DNA of 64,000 nucleotides, taken from assembly GCF_029946515.1 (NCBI RefSeq), contig NZ_JARZHH010000027.1:62001-126000 (forward strand), read 5' to 3'. The first letter of the stretch is position 1. Every line of letters starts with the position of its first letter. Positions 1 through 7,885 of the stretch are shown in pieces. The position numbers were made by a program, and so were the translations under genes. This DNA is from Polyangium sp. 6x1 (GTDB lineage Bacteria > Myxococcota_A > Polyangia > Polyangiales > Polyangiaceae). The notes beneath the pieces were generated by a model. The model did not search any database and had not been told where the DNA came from. It saw only the letters and a program-made list of their open reading frames with translations.

Positions 1-734
1 CGGCCGAGCGCGGCGAGGTCGTCGGGCGCGATGAATCCACGAATGGGCTCGCCGAGCAGACGCGCCACGAGGTGCCCGCCCGCGAGCAAAACCCGCTCGA
101 TCCTGGGCTCGCGCGGGGGCACGTACGTGAGCGCGAGCCGGCTGCCCGGCGCGCTCGCTGCGCCGACGGCGTGGAGCGTGCCCGAAATGGCCGCGCGCGT
201 GAGATACACGGTGACGCCCTCCCATATCCAGAACGAGGGCTCGTCCGCGGAAAAACCCTCCCGCGCGAGCGAGGCGCCGAGGTCGTCACGCTCGAAATCG
301 ACGGGCACGAGCCGCACCTCGCGCGCCTTGGGCTCGATCCGCGCGGCGCGCAGGCGCGCCCGTTTGTCGCGCTGCGTGCTCGGGTGATCGACTTCGAAAA
401 CGGCCGCGTCGGCGAGCTCGTCCATGCGATATGCCCGCCCATCGAGCCCGGCCCCGAGCACGACGACCTGCCGCACGCCCTCGGCGAGGCCCTCGCGAAG
501 CGCGTCGTCGATCGCCTGCGTGCGCAGCGCGACGTGGTACGTCATGCCGAGCGACGCGAGCCCGAGCCCGCGATGTACGAGCCCGGTCGCGCGATCCGAG
601 AACGCCGCGCGCGAGGCGAGGCGCGCCGCGAGCGAAAGCGGCCGCGGGACGAGCGCAGTCGCGATGGGATCCTTCGCGCCGGCGAACGGCGCCGGAAGAT
701 CGGTGTAAAGCGCCCGGATCGTGGCCACGGCCAT
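1..734 (-). CDS. SAM-dependent methyltransferase, leucine carboxyl methyltransferase-like (3' end outside window)
   Basis: Reading leftward from the ATG at 734, the frame stays open to the window edge, so the C-terminus is missing. Residues about 90-103 (VVLGAGLDGRAYR) form the glycine-rich SAM-binding loop, and FEVDHP (about 113-118) supplies the acidic residue after strand 2. WIWEGVTVYL further on is typical of the LCMT/TIGR00027 group of class I O-methyltransferases. The group methylates small or protein carboxylates and other O/N nucleophiles; the substrate here is unknown. The enzyme should be cytoplasmic, as no signal peptide is seen. It diverges from the membrane-protein pair that starts near 855, with about 120 bp between them for promoters. 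Confidence 0.85.
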   Translation of the reverse strand, partial: MAVATIRALYTDLPAPFAGAKDPIATALVPRPLSLAARLASRAAFSDRATGLVHRGLGLASLGMTYHVALRTQAIDDALREGLAEGVRQVVVLGAGLDGRAYRMDELADAAVFEVDHPSTQRDKRARLRAARIEPKAREVRLVPVDFERDDLGASLAREGFSADEPSFWIWEGVTVYLTRAAISGTLHAVGAASAPGSRLALTYVPPREPRIERVLLAGGHLVARLLGEPIRGFIAPDDLAALG

Positions 735-854
735 GGATGTCAAGCTGGGGCGACCGTCGTGCACGGACCCTTGATACCACGAACGTGACGCTTGCGCGTG
801 GCCTTCGCCTGGGTGCATGATGAGCCCGATCGAAGGGCGAACGCAGAGGAAGCC

Positions 855-1589
855 GTGATTAACGTCGTCCTGTCGAAATCGAGGCTCCGGCCGCTCCTTT
901 TCGTACCCATGGGCCTCGTGGTCCTCGCGGGCGTGCTCGTGGAGGTGCTGAAGCCCCTCTACAAGCTGCCGAACCGGAGCGGGATCGTGCCTTTCCTGTC
1001 GATGAGTTACGAGGGCAACGTGCCGACGCTCTACACGGCGGCGCTCCTCTGGCTCACGTCGCTCCTGCTCGCGCTCGCCGCCGCGGCGACGAGGCGGGCG
1101 GGCGAGCGGTTCGTCGCGCACTGGTGGGGGCTCTGCGCGGGCTTCGCGTACATCGCCGTGGACGAGGTCTTCGAGTTCCACGAAATGGCCGGCACGCTCG
1201 TGGAGTCCTCGGGGGTCCTGTACTTCAGCTGGGTGATTCCAGCCGCGATCCTGGTGCTCGTCCTCGGCCTCGCGTACGTGCCGTTCCTGCGGCATTTGCC
1301 GCGAAAGACGAGGATCCGGTTCCTCGTCGCGGGCGCCATTTACGTGGGCGGCGCCGTCGGGATGGAGCTGCCGCTCGGATACTGGACCGAGCAGAATGGC
1401 GCGCACAACCTCGGGTACGGGCTCATCGACGCGGTCGAAGAGTCGCTCGAAATGCTCGGGCTCAACCTGTTCGTGCTCTGGCTCGTCGATCACCTCGCAG
1501 AGAAGGGCGTCACGCTGCGCTTCGCGAATCCCGCGCCCGAGGCCGCTGCCGCGCCCGCGCCCGACGCCGAGGCCGCGGACGCGCCATGA
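855..1589 (+). CDS. Multi-pass inner-membrane protein of unknown function
   Basis: About 244 residues with roughly six hydrophobic segments. I chose the GTG at 855 because AGAGGA lies just upstream; an in-frame ATG at 792 would add 21 poorly conserved-looking residues. Acidic and histidine residues cluster at membrane borders: DEVFEFHE near residue 100, and GMELPLGYW, QNGAHNLGYG and DAVEESLEML near 180-215. That could be a metal or proton site. The tail is an Ala/Pro linker. The stop codon overlaps the ATG of the next membrane gene by 4 bp, so the two are probably translated together. I do not recognise the family with certainty. Confidence 0.75.
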   Translation: MINVVLSKSRLRPLLFVPMGLVVLAGVLVEVLKPLYKLPNRSGIVPFLSMSYEGNVPTLYTAALLWLTSLLLALAAAATRRAGERFVAHWWGLCAGFAYIAVDEVFEFHEMAGTLVESSGVLYFSWVIPAAILVLVLGLAYVPFLRHLPRKTRIRFLVAGAIYVGGAVGMELPLGYWTEQNGAHNLGYGLIDAVEESLEMLGLNLFVLWLVDHLAEKGVTLRFANPAPEAAAAPAPDAEAADAP

Positions 1590-2650
1590 CCACGCTCGAA
1601 GCGACGAGGCCCGCCGAGAGCGTCACGAAGGCCCGATCCGTCTACATCGCGGGCCCCGTCTACGATTGGGTGTTTTTCCTGCTGCCGCCTGTCGCCTCGG
1701 TGATCGTCGGCGCGCTCGTCTCGGGTACCTGGCTCGCCACGGACCGATTCTGGCTCGAAGGCAAGCGGGTCAGCTGGAGCACGCTCCTGCTCGGGATCGT
1801 GGTGAACGCCCACCTCGTCGCGGTGTTCGTCCGCAGCCACCTCAATCCGGACGTGTTCCCGCGCCACAAGTTCCGGTTCATCGTCGTCCCGATCGCCGCG
1901 TTCGCTGCGATGATGACCTCGATGTGGGCCGTGGTGATCGCCACGGTGCTCGTCACGTTCTGGGACGTCTACCATTCGGCGCTCCAGACCTTCGGCCTCG
2001 GGCGCATTTACGAGCGGAACCAGGGCAACGATCCCACCACGCTCCGCGGGCTCGATCTCGGCCTGAACCTCTTGCTCTACGCAGGCCCCATCGTCTCGGG
2101 CGCCACGATGCTGACGCATTTCCAGAAGTTCGAGCTGTTCGAGGACGTCGACGCCCTCTTCCTGACCGAGATCCCGGCCGCGATGGCGGCGCACCAACGC
2201 CCCATCGCCTGGGCCGTGATCCTCGGGGGAGGCCTCTTCCTCGTGCATTACGTGGTCACGTACGTCCGCCTCGCGCGGCGCGGCCATGCCGTGAGCGTCC
2301 CGAAGGTGTTTTTGCTCGCCACGACGGGCCTCTGCTCGATCTGGGCCTGGGGCTTCAATCCTTTCGGGCAAGCCTTTCTCATCATGAACCTCTTTCACGC
2401 GGTGCAGTACTTCGGCCTCGTCTGGTGGTCGGAGCGGCGCGTGCTGGTCAAAAGGTTGCGCCTCCAACAATTCCGGCTCGGCGCGCCCATCGCCGCCGCC
2501 GTGTTCGCCTGCGTGACCCTCGGGTACGGCGCGCTCGCCGAAATCAGCGCCGACGGGAGCCGCGCGCTCTGGAGCCTCGTCCAGACCGTGGCCCTGATGC
2601 ATTTTTTCTACGACGGCTTCGTCTGGTCCGTCCGCAAACGACAAATATGA
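1586..2650 (+). CDS. Multi-pass membrane protein with repeated intramembrane His motifs
   Basis: 354 residues, about 8-9 predicted transmembrane segments. The ATG at 1586 overlaps the preceding stop (ATGA). Three similar His motifs lie in hydrophobic stretches: DVYHSALQTFG, NLFHAVQYFGLVWW and ALMHFFYDGFVWSV, plus NAHLVAVFVRSH earlier. This spacing suggests a membrane metalloenzyme, or a protein binding a cofactor between helices, but that is inference. It probably acts with the upstream coupled gene. No signal peptide or soluble domain is visible. Function not recognised. Confidence 0.75.
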   Translation: MTTLEATRPAESVTKARSVYIAGPVYDWVFFLLPPVASVIVGALVSGTWLATDRFWLEGKRVSWSTLLLGIVVNAHLVAVFVRSHLNPDVFPRHKFRFIVVPIAAFAAMMTSMWAVVIATVLVTFWDVYHSALQTFGLGRIYERNQGNDPTTLRGLDLGLNLLLYAGPIVSGATMLTHFQKFELFEDVDALFLTEIPAAMAAHQRPIAWAVILGGGLFLVHYVVTYVRLARRGHAVSVPKVFLLATTGLCSIWAWGFNPFGQAFLIMNLFHAVQYFGLVWWSERRVLVKRLRLQQFRLGAPIAAAVFACVTLGYGALAEISADGSRALWSLVQTVALMHFFYDGFVWSVRKRQI

Positions 2651-2795
2651 CGGGCCCGCACACCGAAGGGCACTGCCAATCCCAGTGACCAGGGGGCAAT
2701 TCCACCCCCCCGCGCGCGATCACGAAGTTTGAACGGCAAGGATTCGTCGTGATCGATATCGCGTGGCAGGCCGATTTTGGGGTAGGCTGTCCGGG

Positions 2796-3785
2796 ATGCG
2801 ACTCGAAAAGCTCCTGCACTCCACGCTCGTCGCGCTCTCGCTCGCCGCGGTCGCGGCGCTGCCTGCGTGCTCGAAGAAAGACGACAAGGTCGAGGCCGAG
2901 GCCGAGGTCACGGCCGAGAACATCGCGGCCGAAGACGCGATCACGGAGCAACACGAAGCTGCGACCGTGACGTGGGCCGTCGCGCCGGAAGGCAAGGTGA
3001 AGGCCCGCTTCAAGTCGCCCGACGGGGCGCCGCTCGACGACGGCGTGACCGGCACGGTCATCGTGAAGCCCGCGCGCAAAGGCGCGGAGCCCGTGACCGC
3101 AAAGCTCGTCTTCGACGCGAAGGCCGGCGTCCACACGGCCGACATCCCGAAGCTCGAGGACGACCTCACCGAGGTCAGCTACGACGTCCAGGTGAAGGGC
3201 AAACCCTTGAAGAGCACGCTGTACGTGCCCAAGGGCGGTACGCACGAGCTCGTCGCGACCGCGAAGGTGAGCGCCGAAGCGAAGATCCCCGAGGGCAAGA
3301 AGGGCCCGAACGGCGGCGTGCTCCAGGTCGCGGGTGATGACCTCATCGAGATCGTGGCCGACGTGAAGACGGGCGAGTCACGCGTCTACGTGCTCGACGA
3401 CGATCTCAAGCCGATGCCCGTCGGCAAGCGGAAGGTGAAGCTCGCGGTCGTGGCGAACGCGCCCGAGTTCGTCGAGCTCGACGCGGAGCCGAAGGGCCTC
3501 TACTTCACGGGCAAGTTCGTGGTGAAGACGAACCCCCACAAGCTGACGGTCGTGGTCTACCCGGAGGAAGCGCCGACGCCGGTCGTCGTGCTCTGCGGCT
3601 GGCACCCCGGCGCGGTCGTCGTCGTGGGCCCGAGCGCGCCCGTGGTGGGCTTGTTCGTCGTGGCAAACTGGGCCCCCATCGTCGTCGTCCCGGCCCCGCC
3701 CATCGTCGTCGTCAAGGGCAAGGGCAAGGGCCACTGGCATTGGAAGGGGAAGGGCAAGGGCCCGAAGGTCCACGTCCACTTCTGA
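2796..3785 (+). CDS. Lipoprotein with an efflux-system-type C-terminal domain
   Basis: The ATG at 2796 puts a clean signal peptide at the N-terminus, with lipobox LPAC and lipidation at Cys25; an in-frame start 33 bp upstream would spoil this. The mature part is rich in Lys/Glu and beta-forming stretches. GPNGGVLQVAGDDLIEIV, at about residues 168-185, resembles the HGG-type segment of heavy-metal RND efflux adaptors. The C-terminus is unusual: a Val/Pro-rich hydrophobic run is followed by a Lys/Gly/His tail (GKGKGHWHWKGKGKG) that could bind metal or polyanions. Probably periplasmic and envelope-anchored. The substrate is not known, and the gene stands alone between divergent or convergent neighbours. 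Confidence 0.75.
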   Translation: MRLEKLLHSTLVALSLAAVAALPACSKKDDKVEAEAEVTAENIAAEDAITEQHEAATVTWAVAPEGKVKARFKSPDGAPLDDGVTGTVIVKPARKGAEPVTAKLVFDAKAGVHTADIPKLEDDLTEVSYDVQVKGKPLKSTLYVPKGGTHELVATAKVSAEAKIPEGKKGPNGGVLQVAGDDLIEIVADVKTGESRVYVLDDDLKPMPVGKRKVKLAVVANAPEFVELDAEPKGLYFTGKFVVKTNPHKLTVVVYPEEAPTPVVVLCGWHPGAVVVVGPSAPVVGLFVVANWAPIVVVPAPPIVVVKGKGKGHWHWKGKGKGPKVHVHF

Positions 3786-3864
3786 GCGCTCGCCCCGCCG
3801 GGCGAGGCAGGACCTCTGCCACGCCCGCGCCTTCGCGCTCGACCGAGCGCACGTCAACGAGCCA

Positions 3865-6072
3865 TCAAGGAAACACGTCGCGGAGGAGCGCGTCCGTCGC
3901 GACCGGCTTCACGTAATGCCGGGAAAAACCCGCGTCGAAGGCGCGGCGTTTGTCGTGCTCCTGGCCATACCCGGTCACCGCGACGAGCATGATGCGCTCG
4001 CCGTAGGCCGCGCGTAGCTCGAGCGCGAGCTCGTAGCCGTCCATGACCGGCAAGCCGATGTCGAGGATGCCGACCTCGGGCCGGAACGACGCGGCGACGG
4101 CGAGCGCCTGCGGGCCGTCGTGCGCGAGCTCGACCTCGTGGCCGTGGCTCGTGAGCACCTCGGCGAGCATCTGCGCCGCGTCGCGGTTGTCGTCGACGAC
4201 GAGCACGCGTCGCACCTTGCCGAGCCGCGGCGAGACGGGCGCGGGGAGGTCGGGCGAGGACGCGCGCCTGGGCGAGAGCGCAGGCAAGCGCACCTCGAAC
4301 TCGCTGCCCTTCCCAGGGCCCTCGCTGCGCGCGCTCACCGTGCCGTCGTGCAGCTTGACCAGGCTGCGCACGAGGCCGAGCCCGATCCCGAGGCCGCCAC
4401 CCGCGCGATCGGCCCCGCGCGCGCCCTGCACGAAGAGGTCGAAGATCACGGGCAGCATCTCGGCCGGGATGCCGCTGCCGTCGTCACGCACGGAGACCAC
4501 GACCTCGCCGCCCTCGCGCCGCGCGGTGATCGCGATGTGCCCGCCCGCGTCCGTGTACCGCGCCGCGTTCGTGAGCAGGTTGGCGAGGACCTGCGCCATG
4601 CGGGCCTCGTCCACGTCGACGACGAGCCCCTCGGCCGGCACGTCCACGCGGAGCTCGTGCTGCTTCTGCTCGAAGAGCGGGCTCGCGATCTCGATGGCCT
4701 TCGAGCAGACGCAGGCGATCTCCATGGGCCGCGTGCCGAGCTGGATCTTGCCGCGCATGATGCGCGAGACGTCGAGCAGGTCGTCGACGAGCGAGACGAG
4801 GTGCTGGACCTGGCGCTCGATGACGTCACGCTCGCGCTCGAGCCCGACGTCGCGCCCCTTGAGGCGCATCAGGTAGAGCGCCGTGAGGATCGGCGAGAGG
4901 GGGTTTCGCAGCTCGTGGCCGAGGAGCGCGAGGAACTCGTCCTTGCGCCGATCGGCGTCGCGGGCGATCTCGTAGGCGCGGCGCAGCTCGGCCTCGGCCT
5001 GCTTGCGATCCTGGATGTCCATGCAGATGGACAGGCACTGGACGCTGCCGTCCCCGTGCACGACGGGCGCCGAGTAGAGGGACATGTCGATCGCGTGGCC
5101 GAGCTTGTGCCTGCGCTCGACCTCGATGCCCGAGAGCACCTCGCCCTGCGCGACCCGCGCGAGGAACACCTCGGTCTCGCGGCGGTTCGGCGTGATGGGC
5201 AAGAAGCTCCCCACGGTCTCGGCCGCGGACCAGCCGAACATGCGCTCGGCCGCGGGGTTCCAGGCGCGCACGGTGCCGTCGGTGTCGAGGATCATGGCCG
5301 CCACGGGGCAGGCCGCGATGAACGCGGAGAGCGTGCGGTTCTTGTGCTCGTCGGCGGCGTGGGCCGCGGCGACCGCGGCGGTCGTGTGCTGGTGACCCTC
5401 GGGTCGCCGGGCGATGAGCGCGAGCTCGGCGCGCGCCTTGCGCTCGGCGTCTTCGAGGCGCGCCCGATCGAGGGCGAGCGCGCACTGGCGCCCGAGCATG
5501 ATGGCGAGCGCCCGGTCCTCCTCGGTGAAACGCACGCTCGTCGGGAAGCAGAAGCCGATCGCGCCGAGGACACGATCCCCCAGAAGGAGCGGGAGCGCGA
5601 TGCGGGGTCCGCGAGGTCCGAGCGGGGCGCGCGCGGCGTCCGGACAGAGGGCCGCCCACTCCGCCTCGGTCTCGATGAACACCGGCGCCCGCTTTCGCGC
5701 GGCGATCGCGATCGGGGTCGCGGCGTCGAGCGCGTGCCTTCGCCACCGCGCGAGCGCCTCGTCGTGCATGCCTTTCGCGTCGAGGATCACGAGCGCGTCG
5801 CCCTCGACCGTCGCGACGACCGCCGCGCTCGCGCCGAGCGCAGCCGCGCCGAGATCGAGGATCACCCTCGCGACGGCGTCTTCGCTCGTCGCCGTGAGGA
5901 GCGCGCTCGTGATCTCTTCGAGGCAAGCGAGACGCCGAAGCGCGCCGCACGCGTGCGTGTCGCCGCGCCGCACGGGCGCTCCGCCCTCCTCGCGCGGAAG
6001 CGTGGATCGAGCGTCCGAGGTGAAGAAGAGATCGCTCCCAGAATCCCCCTCCCAATGTCCAGCACGATCCAT
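3865..6072 (-). CDS. Hybrid sensor histidine kinase (GAF-PAS-HisKA-HATPase-REC)
   Basis: 735 residues with no transmembrane segment, so a cytoplasmic sensor. In order: GAF (about 45-205), PAS (about 245-360, with AWNPAAERMFGWS), HisKA with phospho-acceptor His386 in GHELRNPLSP, HATPase with N-box Asn502, D530-G-S-G and the GGLGIGLGL G-box near 558-566, then a receiver with acidic pair Asp627-Asp628, phospho-acceptor Asp671 (ILDIGLP), Thr700 and Lys722. All catalytic residues are present, so it should autophosphorylate and pass phosphate to its own receiver. No output domain is attached. It lies 106 bp downstream of the SBP-STAS gene on the same strand and may be co-transcribed with it. Confidence 0.93.
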   Translation of the reverse strand: MDRAGHWEGDSGSDLFFTSDARSTLPREEGGAPVRRGDTHACGALRRLACLEEITSALLTATSEDAVARVILDLGAAALGASAAVVATVEGDALVILDAKGMHDEALARWRRHALDAATPIAIAARKRAPVFIETEAEWAALCPDAARAPLGPRGPRIALPLLLGDRVLGAIGFCFPTSVRFTEEDRALAIMLGRQCALALDRARLEDAERKARAELALIARRPEGHQHTTAAVAAAHAADEHKNRTLSAFIAACPVAAMILDTDGTVRAWNPAAERMFGWSAAETVGSFLPITPNRRETEVFLARVAQGEVLSGIEVERRHKLGHAIDMSLYSAPVVHGDGSVQCLSICMDIQDRKQAEAELRRAYEIARDADRRKDEFLALLGHELRNPLSPILTALYLMRLKGRDVGLERERDVIERQVQHLVSLVDDLLDVSRIMRGKIQLGTRPMEIACVCSKAIEIASPLFEQKQHELRVDVPAEGLVVDVDEARMAQVLANLLTNAARYTDAGGHIAITARREGGEVVVSVRDDGSGIPAEMLPVIFDLFVQGARGADRAGGGLGIGLGLVRSLVKLHDGTVSARSEGPGKGSEFEVRLPALSPRRASSPDLPAPVSPRLGKVRRVLVVDDNRDAAQMLAEVLTSHGHEVELAHDGPQALAVAASFRPEVGILDIGLPVMDGYELALELRAAYGERIMLVAVTGYGQEHDKRRAFDAGFSRHYVKPVATDALLRDVFP

Positions 6073-6178
6073 GATTTGTGGGAATTCTTCCCCGCTCGGG
6101 CCGGGCCGCGAAACCCGTGAAGATCCTGATCCTCCATCGGGGAATTCCGGAACGAGATGCGCTCGTTCCTGCGCGAAA

Positions 6179-7876
6179 TCACCGGGGATTTACGCGCTCC
6201 GGCGCCCCGAGGGCCGCCGAGAGATCACGCACGCAGCGCGGCAAGGCGGCCGGATCGGGGCTCGACGCGAGCGTCCGCGCGGCCTCCGGCGAGACCCCGA
6301 CGAGCAGACACTCGGCGCCGACCAGGCGGAGCGCGCGCGAGAGGCGCAAGACCAGCCCGAGAGCTTCGTCGTCGATCCGGCGCGCGCCGGTCACGTCCAC
6401 GATCACGCGGCGCGCCGACGTTTCCCAGGCCGCGCGCAGCGCGCGCTCCTCGATGTCCGCCGCGCGCTCCCGATCGATGCGACCCACGAGCGGCAGGAGC
6501 AAGACGCCCGGGAGCACGGGCGCGAGGGGCGCGCCGAGCTCGCGGATGAGCGCGCGTTGCGCCTCGATCCGCGCGTCTTGCCGCGCGTGCGCCTCTTCGA
6601 GCTCCATGTGCTCGACGAGCGCCTCCTCGGCGAACGCGCGGGCCCGGAGGGACTCGTCGAGCGCGCGCTCGAGCTCGCCGAGCTCGTCGTCCTCGAAGGT
6701 CGAGACCCCGAGATCGGGCGCGCCCCACGCCATGTCGGCGAGTCTCTCGAGGATGCTCTGGATGCGGTCACGGGCAGGCGCGGAGAGGGTGCACGTCGGC
6801 GGCGGCCGGTGCTCGGCGCGATGCGCGCAGAACGGCGCGGCGCGCACGGCTCCGAGCGGATCGTCGAACGAGAAGCCGCGCACGCCGTCGAGGCGCGGGG
6901 CGGCGTCCTTCATGCCGAGGCGCGCCGCGATCGCGCGCGCCGGCCCGGCCTCGAAGATCTCGCCCGCGGCGGCGTGGTGCTCGACGTCCCCCGCGAGCTG
7001 CCCCCAGCGCTGCATTTGCGCGAGGATCCACACGCCGTATTCGACGAACGGCGTGGGCGCGAAGCCGAGGCGATCGGGGCCGAGGGTGTCGCTCGGGCCC
7101 ATGGGCTCGCCGGCGAGGGCTTTTTCGAGGGCGGAGCGGGCCTCCACGGGCAGGTATCCCTTGGCGACGACGAGGCCGGCGGCGGCGCGGCGGCCTTCCG
7201 GATCCATGCGCTCGAGCTCGGCCTGGGCCTCGACGACGGCTTCGAGCAGCGCGCGTGCGTGCTCGGGCCTCTCGCGCCAGAGCGTCGGACCGAACGAGAG
7301 TGTGCAGCAAGGATGGCCCTGCCAAACCTCACGGCTCTGCAGGCAGGCCACGCCGATGCCTCGATCGACGATGAGCTGCGCGAACGGCTCGGGGGCCACC
7401 GCACCGTCGATGCGGCCGAGGGCAAGCCAGCGCGGCATGCGCGGGGGCGGGACCTCGCGGATCGTGACGTCCATGAGCGGATTCACGCCTCCGCGCGCGA
7501 GCCAGTCGCAGAGCAGGTAATACTGCATCGAGAAGCGGTGCGGCACGCCGATCACCTTGCCGACGAGGTCGTGCGGCGCGGTGATCGGGCCGTGGGCCTT
7601 GCCCACGAGGAGCGTGCTGCCGTTCTGGTTCTGGAGGGCGCGCGCGCGAATGGGAGCGGCGCGGCCGTCGATCCCGAGGCCGGTGGCGAGGGCGAGGGGC
7701 GCGAGGACGTGCGCCGCGTCGACCTTGTCGTGCGTGAGCAGCCGCCGCACGGCGTCCCAGCTCGGGGCGCGGCGCAGCTCCACCGAGAGCCCCTTCTGCT
7801 CGAAGAAGCCCCGCGCCGCCGCATGGAGGAGCGGCATGCTGCAAGCGATCGGCACGTAAACGATGCGCTCGATCAT
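6179..7876 (-). CDS. Cytoplasmic solute-binding-protein-like sensor fused to an RsbR-type STAS domain
   Basis: 565 residues. Residues 1 to about 330 resemble the NMT1/SsuA/NrtA group of periplasmic binding proteins (for example STLLVGKAHGP, DLVGKVIGVPH and GRIDGAVAPEPFAQ). There is no signal peptide, as in the cytosolic nitrate sensor NasS. After a linker and a Glu/Arg-rich coiled coil (about 405-445) comes a STAS domain with the RsbR-type signature LLLPLVGRIDRERA and VIVDVTGARRIDDEA. RsbR proteins are stressosome scaffolds whose N-terminal half senses a signal, so I infer small-molecule sensing passed to a partner-switching pathway. The gene starts 9 bp after the MopE-like gene ends, which suggests an operon that may include the hybrid kinase. 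Confidence 0.8.
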   Translation of the reverse strand: MIERIVYVPIACSMPLLHAAARGFFEQKGLSVELRRAPSWDAVRRLLTHDKVDAAHVLAPLALATGLGIDGRAAPIRARALQNQNGSTLLVGKAHGPITAPHDLVGKVIGVPHRFSMQYYLLCDWLARGGVNPLMDVTIREVPPPRMPRWLALGRIDGAVAPEPFAQLIVDRGIGVACLQSREVWQGHPCCTLSFGPTLWRERPEHARALLEAVVEAQAELERMDPEGRRAAAGLVVAKGYLPVEARSALEKALAGEPMGPSDTLGPDRLGFAPTPFVEYGVWILAQMQRWGQLAGDVEHHAAAGEIFEAGPARAIAARLGMKDAAPRLDGVRGFSFDDPLGAVRAAPFCAHRAEHRPPPTCTLSAPARDRIQSILERLADMAWGAPDLGVSTFEDDELGELERALDESLRARAFAEEALVEHMELEEAHARQDARIEAQRALIRELGAPLAPVLPGVLLLPLVGRIDRERAADIEERALRAAWETSARRVIVDVTGARRIDDEALGLVLRLSRALRLVGAECLLVGVSPEAARTLASSPDPAALPRCVRDLSAALGAPERVNPR

Positions 7877-7885
7877 CCGCCCGGC

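Noticed and set aside
4120..6120. Long open frame antisense to the hybrid histidine kinase
   Set aside because: Arg/His/Leu-rich shadow typical of the complement of high-GC genes; the kinase on the other strand has full motifs.
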